From JAGVSR01 sp963742405 (GTDB lineage: Bacteria > Pseudomonadota > Alphaproteobacteria > Rhizobiales > Hyphomicrobiaceae), in the NCBI GenBank assembly GCA_963742405.1, contig CAVUMB010000006.1:1-64000 (forward strand): a DNA stretch of 64,000 nt, in the 5' to 3' direction. Made by a program: the position numbers and the translations under genes. The notes beneath the pieces were generated by a model. That model saw only the letters and a program-made list of their open reading frames with translations, made no database searches and was not told the origin of the DNA. This document shows positions 16,621-25,309 of the stretch, piece by piece (the stretch's first letter is position 1; each line of letters starts with the position of its first letter).

Positions 16621-17850
16621 TTGAAGCCTGATGAGAAGTCCGCCTGCCGGATAACGGCAATTTGCGGTCTGGACCAGGTTCTGGGGACCAAGAACGTGAG
16701 CGGTTTTGCCGACGGGCCGGAAAAGGCCGAAAATCCACCCTCGGGCCTTATCGCCGGCCGGCACCAGCATTCCGGCATCGCCCGCGACGCCACCTCAGAT
16801 CTCCAAGGCCGCGCACCCGTTTACGGAGCCCTCGACCTCGGCACGAACAATTGCCGGCTCTTGCTGGCCCGCCCCTCCCGTCGCGGCTTTCGTGTGGTCG
16901 ACGCTTTCTCCCGCATCATCCGCCTCGGCGAGGGTGTGTCGCAATCGGGCATCCTGTCCGACGCGGCAATGAACCGGACGATCGATGCCCTCCGCATTTG
17001 CGCTCAAAAACTCGAACGGGCCGCAACACATCGTGCTCGTCTGGTCGCCACCGAAGCCTGTCGATCGGCGACCAACTCCAGCCATTTCCTCGTCCGTGTC
17101 AAAAGCGAACTCGGCCTCGACATCGAGGTTCTGACACCTGAAGAGGAAGCGACGCTGGCCGTTGCTGGATGCGCCACCCTGATCGACACCACCGTCGATT
17201 ATGCGCTCGTCTTTGATATCGGCGGCGGCTCCTCCGAATTGGTATGGATCGACCTGCGGCGCATTTCTGGTAGCGGTCCTCAAGCGGCATCGCGCATTGT
17301 CGATAGCGTTCGCCGCGGCAATGGTCAGGCGGTCTGGACGTCGCTGCCTGTCGGTGTGGTTACGCTGGCCGAGCGCTTTGGCGGCTGCGAAGTCACCCCT
17401 GCGATCTTCGAAGCAATGGTCAGCTATGTCGCGGGCCTCATTTCACCGTTCGAAGAGCGTCACCGGTTTCGCAAGCGCATCGAAGGCACCGCGGTCCATT
17501 TCCTTGGCACGTCCGGCACAGTCACGACGGTTGCAGGCATTCAACTCGGCCTGCCGCGCTACGATCGCAGCAAAGTCGATGGGTGCTGGATGCGGGTGTC
17601 TGACGTCAACCGGGTCACATATGATCTATTGTCCCGCAGCTACGCACAGCGCGTCGCAGAACCGTGCATCGGTCATGATCGCGCCGACCTTGTCCTCGCC
17701 GGCTGCGCTATCTTGGAGGCCATCATCCGCGCTTGGCCGTGCGAACGTCTGCGTGTCGCTGACCGCGGTCTGCGCGAAGGCATCCTGTCATCGCTGATGA
17801 TGGAAGACAGCATGTTCCGAGCCGGCCGACGCCGCCGCAGGGGCGAGTAG
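16621..17850 (+). CDS. ppx: Ppx/GppA family exopolyphosphatase
   Basis: Ppx/GppA proteins hydrolyse polyphosphate or the guanosine pentaphosphate alarmone. The 409-residue protein shows the actin-like ATPase-fold motifs YGALDLGTNNCRLL (phosphate 1), FDIGGGSSELVWID (phosphate 2) and FLGTSGTVTTVAG. It lacks the long C-terminal HD domain of E. coli Ppx, so it is the short form. About 65 residues precede the fold and are poorly conserved, so the true start may be later, for example the GTG near 16696. The stop is five bases before rlmE, an arrangement common in alphaproteobacteria. Confidence 0.88.
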   Translation: MKPDEKSACRITAICGLDQVLGTKNVSGFADGPEKAENPPSGLIAGRHQHSGIARDATSDLQGRAPVYGALDLGTNNCRLLLARPSRRGFRVVDAFSRIIRLGEGVSQSGILSDAAMNRTIDALRICAQKLERAATHRARLVATEACRSATNSSHFLVRVKSELGLDIEVLTPEEEATLAVAGCATLIDTTVDYALVFDIGGGSSELVWIDLRRISGSGPQAASRIVDSVRRGNGQAVWTSLPVGVVTLAERFGGCEVTPAIFEAMVSYVAGLISPFEERHRFRKRIEGTAVHFLGTSGTVTTVAGIQLGLPRYDRSKVDGCWMRVSDVNRVTYDLLSRSYAQRVAEPCIGHDRADLVLAGCAILEAIIRAWPCERLRVADRGLREGILSSLMMEDSMFRAGRRRRRGE

Positions 17851-17855
17851 CCGCC

Positions 17856-18575
17856 ATGGCAGGCAAAGGCAAAGGAAAGTCTCCGCCCAAGGGGCCGGGT
17901 GGCGGTCAGCGCATGATGCGCGTGCGCGTCAAAACAGCGGCCAAGCGAACGACCTCATCTGCCCGCTGGCTCGAGCGTCAGTTAAACGACCCCTACGTGG
18001 TGGCCGCCAAGCGCGAAGGGTTCCGGTCCCGTGCAGCCTACAAACTGCTCGAGATGGACGACAAGTACCGCCTCCTGAAACCCGGCCAGCGCGTGGTCGA
18101 TTTGGGCGCCGCACCAGGCGGCTGGTCGCAAATCGCTGCCGATCGCGTGAAATCAATCGATGGACGCGGCCAGGTCGTCGCAATCGATTATCTTGGCATG
18201 GAAGCATTGCCCGGCGTCGAAATCGTCGAACTCGATTTCAATGATCCAGACGCCGAGACGCGATTGAAGAGCCTCATGCGTGATGGCGGCGCCGACATCG
18301 TTCTGTCGGACATGGCAGCTCCCACGGTCGGCCATGCCAAAACCGATCATATGCGGATCATGGCACTCGCAGAATCGGCCGCTCACTTTGCCCGCGACGT
18401 GCTGGCGCCGGGCGGCGCATTTGTTTGCAAGGTCTTTCAGGGCGGCGCTGAAAAAGATCTGCTCGATTTTCTGAAGACGTCGTTTTCCGTTGTCCGCCAC
18501 GTCAAGCCGCCGGCCAGTCGTAGCGATTCCGCTGAGCTCTATGTCGTGGCAACGGGTTTTCGTAGCGCCAAATAA
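17856..18575 (+). CDS. rlmE: 23S rRNA (uridine-2552-2'-O)-methyltransferase
   Basis: RlmE (FtsJ/RrmJ) methylates the ribose of U2552 in the A-loop of 23S rRNA, a late step of 50S assembly. The 239-residue protein has a basic, glycine- and lysine-rich N-terminal tail, then the SAM-binding motif DLGAAPGGWSQ, the acidic motif LSDMAAPTVGH and the catalytic lysine region FVCKVFQGG, matching the K-D-K-E tetrad of the family. The stop lies three bases before the terminator hairpin that serves pqqA from the other strand. Confidence 0.96.
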   Translation: MAGKGKGKSPPKGPGGGQRMMRVRVKTAAKRTTSSARWLERQLNDPYVVAAKREGFRSRAAYKLLEMDDKYRLLKPGQRVVDLGAAPGGWSQIAADRVKSIDGRGQVVAIDYLGMEALPGVEIVELDFNDPDAETRLKSLMRDGGADIVLSDMAAPTVGHAKTDHMRIMALAESAAHFARDVLAPGGAFVCKVFQGGAEKDLLDFLKTSFSVVRHVKPPASRSDSAELYVVATGFRSAK

Positions 18576-18577
18576 AA

Positions 18578-18605
18578 AACGGCGACCGCGGATGCGATCG
18601 CCGTT
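18578..18605 (-). terminator. Terminator of pqqA
   Basis: AACGGCGA/TCGCCGTT forms an 8-bp stem with a 12-base loop. On the minus strand it is followed by a T-run (TTTTTTATTTG), so it terminates the pqqA transcript. It abuts the 3' end of rlmE and may also serve that gene, without a T-run in that direction. Confidence 0.65.
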
Positions 18606-18615
18606 CAATAGACCA

Positions 18616-18633
18616 CTCGCTGCTTCCAGCGAG
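18616..18633 (-). other. Hairpin directly downstream of pqqA
   Basis: CTCGCTG/CAGCGAG forms a perfect 7-bp stem with the loop CTTC, 13 bases after the pqqA stop codon and before the terminator hairpin. A stable 3' hairpin could protect the short, presumably abundant pqqA message. Confidence 0.45.
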
Positions 18634-18646
18634 CAGATCGACGAAT

Positions 18647-18736
18647 TTAGATGACGTCGATTTCAGCCGGCAGGTACGAGGTAACCTCGAGGCCGACTTC
18701 CTGCTCGCGAACGGCGGGCTTTGTCCAGGTCTTCAT
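18647..18736 (-). CDS. pqqA: PqqA, precursor peptide of the cofactor PQQ
   Basis: A 29-codon gene encoding MKTWTKPAV... with the core EVTSY near the C-terminus. In PqqA the glutamate and tyrosine of this E-x3-Y motif are cross-linked by the radical-SAM enzyme PqqE with PqqD, then cut out and matured into pyrroloquinoline quinone. Start and stop are clear, and GGAGGAAATG precedes the ATG with good spacing. None of pqqB, pqqC, pqqD or pqqE follows; two hairpins and rlmE on the other strand do. This is therefore a stand-alone peptide gene. PQQ serves periplasmic dehydrogenases such as methanol dehydrogenase. Methylotrophs often carry extra or separated pqqA copies. Confidence 0.9.
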   Translation of the reverse strand: MKTWTKPAVREQEVGLEVTSYLPAEIDVI

Positions 18737-18760
18737 AAGCATTTCCTCCAGTTTCTATTT

Positions 18761-18778
18761 GCTAAGCACGTGTTTAGC
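18761..18778. promoter_or_regulatory. Palindrome upstream of pqqA, possible operator
   Basis: GCTAAGCACGTGTTTAGC is symmetric in 8 of 9 base pairs around CACGTG and begins 25 bases upstream of the pqqA start codon. The place and symmetry suit a dimeric regulator. No regulator is identified. It lies in the 329-base gap between pqqA and guaB, in which nothing else is recognisable. Confidence 0.4.
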
Positions 18779-19065
18779 GTGGGTTGGATACCGGAGATCA
18801 TGTCGCAGGTCCAATCGAATTTTACGAAGCCGGGCATCAGACCTGCTGATATGTAACAGTATTTCGTATCGACTGTTCACGCCGCTTTTGCAGTGCGGGA
18901 GTGGCTTCTGCCGTTATATCGTGCAGCGACCGACTGCCAGTGACATCGCGGTGCCGCACACAGGGCCGCACTTCCCCTGCCAAAGCCTGGGTGTTATAGC
19001 GCTGCCGACTGATTTGCGGCCCCGGCCACCGGCCCATCTGTCATCTTCGCGACAAGGAGAAACCC

Positions 19066-20556
19066 ATGGCGAAAAGCCCGATCGTCAACGATTTGGCGTT
19101 GGCGCTGACGTTCGACGACGTGCTGCTGGTGCCGGCCGCGTCAGAAGTCATGCCAGGCCAGGTCAACGTGGCTTCGCGGGTGACGAAGTCGATCAAGGTA
19201 AACATCCCGATCATTTCCGCCGCGATGGATACCGTCACGGAAGGCCGTCTCGCTATTGCCATGGCTCAAGAAGGCGGCATCGGTGTGCTGCATCGCAACC
19301 TGGAACCGAAGGATCAGGCAGCGCATGCAACCCAGGTCAAGAAGTATGAGAGTGGCATAGTCCTAGATCCGGTTACGATCACGCCAAGCGCCAAGCTTGC
19401 CGAAGCGCTGAAGCTTATGGCGGACCATTCGATTTCCGGCATTCCCGTCGTCGAGAAACCCGGTGGCAAAGGCAAGCTCGTTGGCATCCTCACCAACCGA
19501 GATGTGCGTTTTGCGACCAACATGGACACGCCTGTCTCGGAACTAATGACGAAGGACAAACTCATCACGGTCAAACGCTCGGTCAGCCAGGGCGACGCCC
19601 GCCGACTTCTGCATCAGCACCGCATCGAAAAGCTCGTCGTCGTCGACGACGCGTACGAGTGCATCGGACTGATCACCGTCAAGGACATCGAGAAAGCGCA
19701 AAAACACCCCAACGCCTGCAAGGATGAAGCAGGCCGCCTGCGCGTCGCCGCCGCGACGACGGTGGGCGAGGAAGGCTTTGCACGCACCCAGGCACTGATC
19801 GCCGCCGGTTGCGATCTGATCGTCGTCGATACAGCGCATGGTCATTCCAGGAGTGTGCTGCAAATGGTTGAGCGCATTAAGAAACTGTCGAACGCCGTGC
19901 AAGTGGCCGCCGGCAACGTCGCCACAGCTGCCGCCACCCGAGCGCTCATCGACGCCGGTGCGGACGCTGTAAAGGTCGGCATCGGACCGGGATCGATCTG
20001 CACGACGCGCATCGTCGCCGGCGTCGGCGTTCCGCAGCTGACCGCGATCATGAATTGTTCGGCCGAAGCCAGGAAGCATGGCATCCCGATCATCGCCGAC
20101 GGCGGCATCCGCTTCTCTGGCGACATCGTCAAGGCGCTCGCGGCCGGTGCCGATTGCGTCATGATTGGTTCGCTGCTCGCTGGCACGGACGAAGCGCCCG
20201 GCGATACTTACCTTTATCAGGGACGGACCTATAAGGCGTATCGTGGGATGGGCTCGGTCGGCGCCATGGCGCGCGGATCGGCCGATCGCTACTTCCAGCA
20301 GGAAGTCAAAGACACCTTGAAGCTCGTTCCGGAAGGCATCGAAGGTCAAGTGCCCTATAAGGGGCCGGCCGAAGGTGTTCTGCACCAGCTCGTCGGCGGC
20401 CTGCGCGCCGGCATGGGCTATACCGGATCGAACACCCTTGAAGATCTGCGCGAGAAAGCCGAGTTCGTTCGCATCTCGCCTGCCTCTATGCGCGAAAGCC
20501 ACGCCCACGGCGTCGCGATAACCCGCGAAAGCCCGAACTATCCGGGCGGACTATAG
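19066..20556 (+). CDS. guaB: Inosine-5'-monophosphate dehydrogenase
   Basis: GuaB oxidises IMP to XMP with NAD, the committed step to GMP. The 496-residue protein has the (beta/alpha)8 barrel with the opening LTFDDVLLVPA, two CBS domains inserted at about residues 95-215, the catalytic loop GIGPGSICTTRIV (active-site Cys), and the flap and C-terminal GSVGAMARGS. AAGGAG precedes the ATG. A MAPEG gene and rsmB follow closely on the same strand, and guaA, the next pathway step, lies about 5 kb downstream. Confidence 0.97.
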   Translation: MAKSPIVNDLALALTFDDVLLVPAASEVMPGQVNVASRVTKSIKVNIPIISAAMDTVTEGRLAIAMAQEGGIGVLHRNLEPKDQAAHATQVKKYESGIVLDPVTITPSAKLAEALKLMADHSISGIPVVEKPGGKGKLVGILTNRDVRFATNMDTPVSELMTKDKLITVKRSVSQGDARRLLHQHRIEKLVVVDDAYECIGLITVKDIEKAQKHPNACKDEAGRLRVAAATTVGEEGFARTQALIAAGCDLIVVDTAHGHSRSVLQMVERIKKLSNAVQVAAGNVATAAATRALIDAGADAVKVGIGPGSICTTRIVAGVGVPQLTAIMNCSAEARKHGIPIIADGGIRFSGDIVKALAAGADCVMIGSLLAGTDEAPGDTYLYQGRTYKAYRGMGSVGAMARGSADRYFQQEVKDTLKLVPEGIEGQVPYKGPAEGVLHQLVGGLRAGMGYTGSNTLEDLREKAEFVRISPASMRESHAHGVAITRESPNYPGGL

Positions 20557-20567
20557 GAACCGCACGC

Positions 20568-20990
20568 ATGAATCCGAACTTGTCGATCGTCCAGCCCGTT
20601 CTGGTGCAGGCGTTTCTGACGCTGCTGTTGCTCTTCTGGATGGGCAAGGAGCGTTACGCGGCCGTCCGCTCGGGCGACGTCGTATCGAACGAACCTGGTG
20701 TCCGACCGACGTGGAAAGGTCGCGCCGGTACGATTTCGAATGCATTCCACAACCAGCTTGAAATGCCGATCCTATTCTACGTGGTAGTCATACTCGCCAT
20801 GCTGACCGGCTCGGCCGACTATCCGATGACGGCGCTGGCCTGGGTGTACGTCCTTCTGCGCCTCGTCCATGCCGCCATTCACATCAGCTACAATAAGATT
20901 TCCCATCGTTTCCTTGTGTACCTCCTGAGCAATCTCGTCTTGGTTGCCATGTGGGTGAAACTAGCCATTCACGTGCTGACGGCCGGCTGA
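20568..20990 (+). CDS. MAPEG-family membrane protein
   Basis: A 140-residue protein with four predicted membrane segments (about residues 8-26, 62-80, 86-103 and 119-137) and the MAPEG signature around NAFHNQLEMPILFY. MAPEG proteins include glutathione-dependent detoxification enzymes of eukaryotes. Bacterial members are inner-membrane proteins of unknown substrate. It sits 11 bases after guaB and 4 before rsmB, so the three are probably one operon. Confidence 0.85.
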   Translation: MNPNLSIVQPVLVQAFLTLLLLFWMGKERYAAVRSGDVVSNEPGVRPTWKGRAGTISNAFHNQLEMPILFYVVVILAMLTGSADYPMTALAWVYVLLRLVHAAIHISYNKISHRFLVYLLSNLVLVAMWVKLAIHVLTAG

Positions 20991-20994
20991 TCCC

Positions 20995-22290
20995 ATGAAG
21001 CCCGGCGCACGCATCGCAGCTGCTATCGAAGTTCTCGAGACAATTTTAAATCGCCACCAGCCGGTCGGGATCGCACTAGCCGATTGGGGCAAGGCGCACC
21101 GCTTCGCTGGATCAGGTGACCGCAACGCTATCGGCGGCCTTGTCTATGATGCGCTCCGCCGCCGCTCCTCGATCGGCTGGGCGATGGGCGCCGATACGCC
21201 GCGCGCACTTGCTATTGGCGCGGCGCCGGCGGCTTTCCGGATCGAACCGGACGCGGTTGCCGCTGCTTGCGACGGTGAAGCTCACGCACCCCAGACACTA
21301 TCCGATCGTGAACGCGCCGGTCTTGGCGGCTCCGTCAATGACGCCCCACCCCATGTCCAGGCCGATGTACCCGAATGGCTGTGGCCAAGCTTCACGGCGG
21401 CTTTTGCGGACACAGCGATTGCCCAGGGTCGCAAATTGGCCGAACGGGCGCCGGCTGATCTGCGCGTCAACACGCTCAAGGCGACGCCGGAAAAAGTCCT
21501 CAAGGCGCTGGCCGAATTTGGCGCCGAAGCCTGCGCTCACTCCCCGCTCGGCGTCCGCGTGTCGCCACCGGTAGGCACCGCTCGCACGCCAAACCTCGAG
21601 GCGGAAGCCGCCTTCCAGGCCGGTTGGTGCGAAATCCAAGACGAAGGTTCTCAGCTGGCGGCACTGATGGCCGGAGCCGGTCCGCGACTGCAAGTGCTGG
21701 ACCTGTGCGCCGGTGCAGGTGGCAAGACGCTGGCAATGGCGGCCGGCATGCAGAACACTGGTCAGATTTACGCCTACGACGAGGACCGCAATCGGCTCAA
21801 ACCGATCTTCGATCGCGTCAAGCGCGCCGGCGTGCGCAACGTTCAGATCTTGAAAGGCGGCGATCGAAAAGCGCTCGACGCGCTGGGTGCCAAATTCGAT
21901 CTGGTGCTCGTCGATGCCCCGTGCACCGGCACCGGAGTTTGGCGGCGGCGTCCCGAAAGCAAATGGAAGCTCAAACCGCGCAACATCGAGGAGCGCCAGG
22001 TCGAGCAAACGGCCGTGTTGGCAACCGCCCGAACGCTCGTGAAGCCGGGCGGCCGGCTGGTCTATGTGACCTGTTCGATTTTACCCGAAGAGAACCGTGG
22101 CACGCTGGAGAAGTTCCTGGCGTCCGCGCCGGAATTCTCCGTCGTGCCGTTCGGTCCTGTATGGCGCGAGCGCATTGGCACCGACCCGCCTGCCTCTGCC
22201 GACGGCCGCAGCGACACATTGCAACTGACGCCTGCCTCCCACGGCACGGATGGATTTTTCATCGCCATCCTGGAGCGGCGGGCGGTCTGA
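20995..22290 (+). CDS. rsmB: RsmB-like rRNA (cytosine-C5-)methyltransferase
   Basis: A 431-residue protein of the NOL1/NOP2/Sun family, which methylates C5 of a cytosine in rRNA. The SAM site is LDLCAGAGGKTLAMA. The two conserved catalytic cysteines are in DAPCTGTGVWRRRP and VTCSILPEEN. The N-terminal part (residues 1-130) resembles the NusB-like domain of RsmB but is poorly conserved, so the exact target base (C967 in E. coli) is assumed. Four bases after the MAPEG gene. Confidence 0.9.
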   Translation: MKPGARIAAAIEVLETILNRHQPVGIALADWGKAHRFAGSGDRNAIGGLVYDALRRRSSIGWAMGADTPRALAIGAAPAAFRIEPDAVAAACDGEAHAPQTLSDRERAGLGGSVNDAPPHVQADVPEWLWPSFTAAFADTAIAQGRKLAERAPADLRVNTLKATPEKVLKALAEFGAEACAHSPLGVRVSPPVGTARTPNLEAEAAFQAGWCEIQDEGSQLAALMAGAGPRLQVLDLCAGAGGKTLAMAAGMQNTGQIYAYDEDRNRLKPIFDRVKRAGVRNVQILKGGDRKALDALGAKFDLVLVDAPCTGTGVWRRRPESKWKLKPRNIEERQVEQTAVLATARTLVKPGGRLVYVTCSILPEENRGTLEKFLASAPEFSVVPFGPVWRERIGTDPPASADGRSDTLQLTPASHGTDGFFIAILERRAV

Positions 22291-22633
22291 CGGTTCTCTA
22301 CTAAAAAATCGCGCGACCATCTTGCAATGCCGCAAAGCTGCGATAGCTATGAGGTCTGCGGCTTGCCGTTTTGCGGCAATTGTCACAGCTCTTTCGCGCC
22401 GCCGCGGGCGCCACGAGCAATACTGAAGTCGCAGTAGGCCGGAATTATACGGACCTCAAGCGACCGGGAGACGACCGTCGATCATGGCCATTGCGCCACG
22501 GATGTCATCGATCTCACGCTTCGCCCCGCGAGTGGCGAACCTGAACCTTTTTTATCTTGCCATCGATCAGTCGAACTTGTGCCACCTCGCCACGTTGATG
22601 AGGCGCGTTAGGTCCGGTTTGTGAGGCCCGTGA
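22291..22633. other. Intergenic stretch of 343 bases, no feature recognised
   Basis: Both strands lack a plausible coding frame, and no strong hairpin with a T-run was found. It presumably holds the end of the rsmB transcript and the promoter of the SET-domain gene. Confidence 0.5.
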
Positions 22634-23212
22634 ATGCATAGCAGTCAGAATTCGTATCTTTCTCGAAAGTGTGCAGTCCACCAAGCCGACGACCGGGGCG
22701 GCTACACGGTGGTCGCGACCGAGCCGATTGCAAAAGGCGAACTGATCGTTGTCTGGAGCGGCACATTGGTTGACCGTGATGAACTGGTCACCCTGCCGCC
22801 GCACGCCAAGCGGCACTCGCTGCAGGTCGAAGAGGACCACTATCTCGTCTCACTGACCGATTGCGAGCCGCCCGATTACGTGAACCACAGTTGCGCTCCC
22901 AATGCCGGATTGTCAGGCCAAATAGCGCTCGTCGCTATGCGCGACATCCGCCCCGGAGAGGAAGTAACCTACGACTACGCCATGAGCGACGGTTCGGCCT
23001 ATGATGAATTCGAATGCCGCTGTGGCGCCCATGACTGCCGCCGGCACGTCTCGGGCGAGGATTGGAGACGGGCAGAACTCTGGCATCGCTACCAAGGTTT
23101 CTTTTCGCCCTATCTTCAGCGCCGCATTGCCAAGTTGCGTCGCCGCCTGCTGACGCGACCCGTCACCAGCATCATGGGCCGCCTCACGCCAGGCAGCCGC
23201 GCACGGGCATAA
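22634..23212 (+). CDS. SET-domain protein with post-SET cysteines
   Basis: A 192-residue protein with a complete SET methyltransferase core: KGELIVVWSG, the SAM and substrate motif VNHSCAPNAGL, and GEEVTYDYAMSDG. A cysteine cluster ECRCGAHDCR follows, matching the post-SET zinc motif. SET proteins methylate lysines. In bacteria they are uncommon and their targets are mostly unknown. The last 50 residues are basic. GAGGCCCGTGA precedes the ATG. It is convergent with a second SET protein six bases away. Confidence 0.85.
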   Translation: MHSSQNSYLSRKCAVHQADDRGGYTVVATEPIAKGELIVVWSGTLVDRDELVTLPPHAKRHSLQVEEDHYLVSLTDCEPPDYVNHSCAPNAGLSGQIALVAMRDIRPGEEVTYDYAMSDGSAYDEFECRCGAHDCRRHVSGEDWRRAELWHRYQGFFSPYLQRRIAKLRRRLLTRPVTSIMGRLTPGSRARA

Positions 23213-23219
23213 AATCTAT

Positions 23220-23618
23220 TTAGCCGGCGGTGCCGATCTTCCGGGCATATCCTGCGTCAAAGACCCGGTAATCGCAGGTCAATTCTTCGCCCTCGGCGAT
23301 ATCGCGCGTTGCGACATCATAACCCTCGATTCCACCATCTCTGTGTACACCCGCCGTGTTGGCGTCATCGGCATGGTTCATGAAGCGCGCATTGTCGAGG
23401 CAGTAGATAAACAGACCACTGGGAGCGTGGAGATAAGTGTAAGTCTCAACCGCGGCCCGTGCGACGTCGGGAAGATTGGAGATCTGCGTCGCCGTGAAAA
23501 GCTGATCAAAACCCGGCATGAACCGCCATGTGACCGTGCCTGCTCTGATCGGCTCGGCTGCAAAAAGCCCCGTCCCTTCGATCGGGCTTTGGCCAAGGCG
23601 CGTTCTAATCAGAAGCAT
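23220..23618 (-). CDS. Short SET-domain protein
   Basis: A 132-residue SET core without post-SET cysteines: IEGTGLFAAEPIRAGTVTWRF at the start, FMNHADDANT in place of the NHS(C/D)xPN motif, and AEGEELTCDYRVFD at the end. The start at 23618 opens directly with the SET fold; the longer upstream frame overlaps the neighbouring gene and is not coding. It differs strongly from the SET protein at 22634, so the pair is not a recent duplication. Methylation target unknown. Divergent from the alpha/beta hydrolase gene. Confidence 0.82.
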   Translation of the reverse strand: MLLIRTRLGQSPIEGTGLFAAEPIRAGTVTWRFMPGFDQLFTATQISNLPDVARAAVETYTYLHAPSGLFIYCLDNARFMNHADDANTAGVHRDGGIEGYDVATRDIAEGEELTCDYRVFDAGYARKIGTAG

Positions 23619-23705
23619 GGGTGTGGCATCTCCGAGAGTGGCGGTCGCATGCCCGAGGTGATACGCGGCAAGGCGGCTGCAGTCGAGCCGCCGCTGAGGG
23701 ATAAG

Positions 23706-24626
23706 ATGTTGCGCGACAGTCAGGTTTTGGTGCTGCCCGACGGCAGTCGCGTCGGCATCGCTGAATATGGCGATGCTGTCGGTATTCCCGTCCTTGCTCT
23801 GCATGGAGCCCCGGCGAGCCGTGTCATGTTCGCTGCCGCCGATGCAGCAGCCAAGTCGCATAAGTTGCGCATCCTGGCACCCGACCGGCCGGGCTACGGC
23901 TTGACCCCGTTCAACAACCAGCCAACGCTTGCGCACCGGACCCAATGGCTGCACGACGTCGTCGACGCCCTGCACCTTGATCGCTTCGGCGTGCTCGGCA
24001 TTTCCGGCGGTAGTCCGTACGCGGTAGCGCTCGCTGCCGCCTTACCGCATCGCGTTGCGGCTCTGGCTCTCGTCTCGCCGATGGGCCCCGTCGCCGACTA
24101 CACGGCCAGCGCCGACGCCAAACTCGATCCCCTTTCGTATCTGCACGACCGCTTTTTCTTGCATCTGCCCTACCGTACCTGGCTGTCGCATCCGCTCGGC
24201 GAAATAAGCGCCTGGATGTTTCGCCACGGCCCCGAGATGTTCACGGGCCTGATGCCAAAACTCTCCTCGGCAACCGATTCCCATATCCTCGCCAAGCCGG
24301 AAGTGGCGCAGCTGATGCGCAACATGACACTGGAAGCCTTCCGGCAGGGCGGCAGCGGCAGCACGGCCGATATGGAAATATTTGGCCGTCCTTGGGGCGT
24401 TCGGTTCACCGATATCACCGCACCTGCCGTACTCTGGCAAGGCGCCGATGACACCGTGGTGCCCCCGCAGGCGGCCCGCTGGCTCGCCCGTCAAATACCC
24501 GACTGCCGTCTCCATATGCTGGAAGAGACGGGCCATTTCTGGATTTTCGAACACGTCGACGAGGTCGTCGGCGCCGTTGCGGCACTCATGTCGCAGCCCG
24601 GAACGGCCGAAGTCCGCGTTTCTTGA
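23706..24626 (+). CDS. Alpha/beta-hydrolase-fold protein
   Basis: A 306-residue hydrolase. It has an oxyanion-hole region LALHGAPASRVMF, a nucleophile elbow GISGGSPYA (Ser), an acid in WQGADDTVVPP and a catalytic His in ETGHFWIFEH. The substrate cannot be told from sequence. The start at 23706 was preferred over upstream ATGs because GAGGG stands six bases before it. Divergent from the short SET gene by 87 bases. Confidence 0.85.
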   Translation: MLRDSQVLVLPDGSRVGIAEYGDAVGIPVLALHGAPASRVMFAAADAAAKSHKLRILAPDRPGYGLTPFNNQPTLAHRTQWLHDVVDALHLDRFGVLGISGGSPYAVALAAALPHRVAALALVSPMGPVADYTASADAKLDPLSYLHDRFFLHLPYRTWLSHPLGEISAWMFRHGPEMFTGLMPKLSSATDSHILAKPEVAQLMRNMTLEAFRQGGSGSTADMEIFGRPWGVRFTDITAPAVLWQGADDTVVPPQAARWLARQIPDCRLHMLEETGHFWIFEHVDEVVGAVAALMSQPGTAEVRVS

Positions 24627-24668
24627 TGCGGACCGGCGCATCCAGTTTGCAGTCAGGATCGTTTATCT

Positions 24669-25157
24669 ATGAAGTCAACAGTGGCGCCAGCTCAGGATCG
24701 GTCGATGATCAGCTACCTCCCCCTTGGCGCGTTTCTCGCGATTGTGTTCGTTGCTGCCAGCACCGGCGCCCTGTTCCAGCCGGGTCCGTGGTACGCCGCG
24801 CTCAACAAACCCTCATGGACACCTCCGAACTGGCTGTTCCCCGTCGCCTGGACCGTTCTTTACACGATGATCGCGGTCGCCGGCTGGAAGGTCTGGCAGG
24901 CCGAAGGCATCAAGCTCGCGCTCGTCGTCTGGGGGATTGGTATTCTTTTCAACATGGCGTGGTCGTGGATCATGTTTGGCCGTCAGGAAATCGGCATCGC
25001 GTTTGTCGATCTTGTCCTGCTCTGGCTGTCCATCGTCGCCTTCATCGTGCTCGCCTGGCCCGTGAGCCAGACAGCGGTTTATCTGTTCATCCCATATTTC
25101 TTCTGGGTCAGCTTTGCCGGCGCGCTGAACTTTGCGGTATGGCGTCTGAACCCCTGA
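24669..25157 (+). CDS. tspO: TspO/MBR (translocator protein) family membrane protein
   Basis: A 162-residue integral membrane protein with five predicted helices. It has the TspO-typical opening ASTGALFQPGPWYAALNKPS, the loop WTPPNWLFPVAWTVLY, and NMAWSWIMFG. TspO binds porphyrins and in Rhodobacter modulates tetrapyrrole-dependent gene expression. The first 12 residues precede the conserved part, and an ATG at 24705 with AGGA upstream is an alternative start. It is followed by the guaA leader. Confidence 0.9.
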   Translation: MKSTVAPAQDRSMISYLPLGAFLAIVFVAASTGALFQPGPWYAALNKPSWTPPNWLFPVAWTVLYTMIAVAGWKVWQAEGIKLALVVWGIGILFNMAWSWIMFGRQEIGIAFVDLVLLWLSIVAFIVLAWPVSQTAVYLFIPYFFWVSFAGALNFAVWRLNP

Positions 25158-25309
25158 CGATGAGGGAATGAAACGACAGCACCGGCGCCGAAAAAAACGA
25201 ATAAACCCGGTCATTGCGGCGCCGCATCGGCTTGACGCTGTGGGGCCCGGATGGTCTACCGCCCCTGACGGGCCGGCCGGCGCCCGTACGATCCGGAGGG
25301 CCCCGCCCC

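Noticed and set aside
19543..20508. A 321-codon minus-strand frame opposite guaB
   Set aside because: The plus strand encodes a complete, highly conserved IMP dehydrogenase; the antisense frame has no recognisable motifs.
25158..25309. Possible purine riboswitch or other leader element before guaA (hairpin GGCCCG/CGGGCC at 25244-25274, with GGTCTACC inside)
   Set aside because: The conserved loop pairs and junction of purine riboswitches cannot be laid out, and the leader is very GC-rich, so a chance hairpin is as likely.
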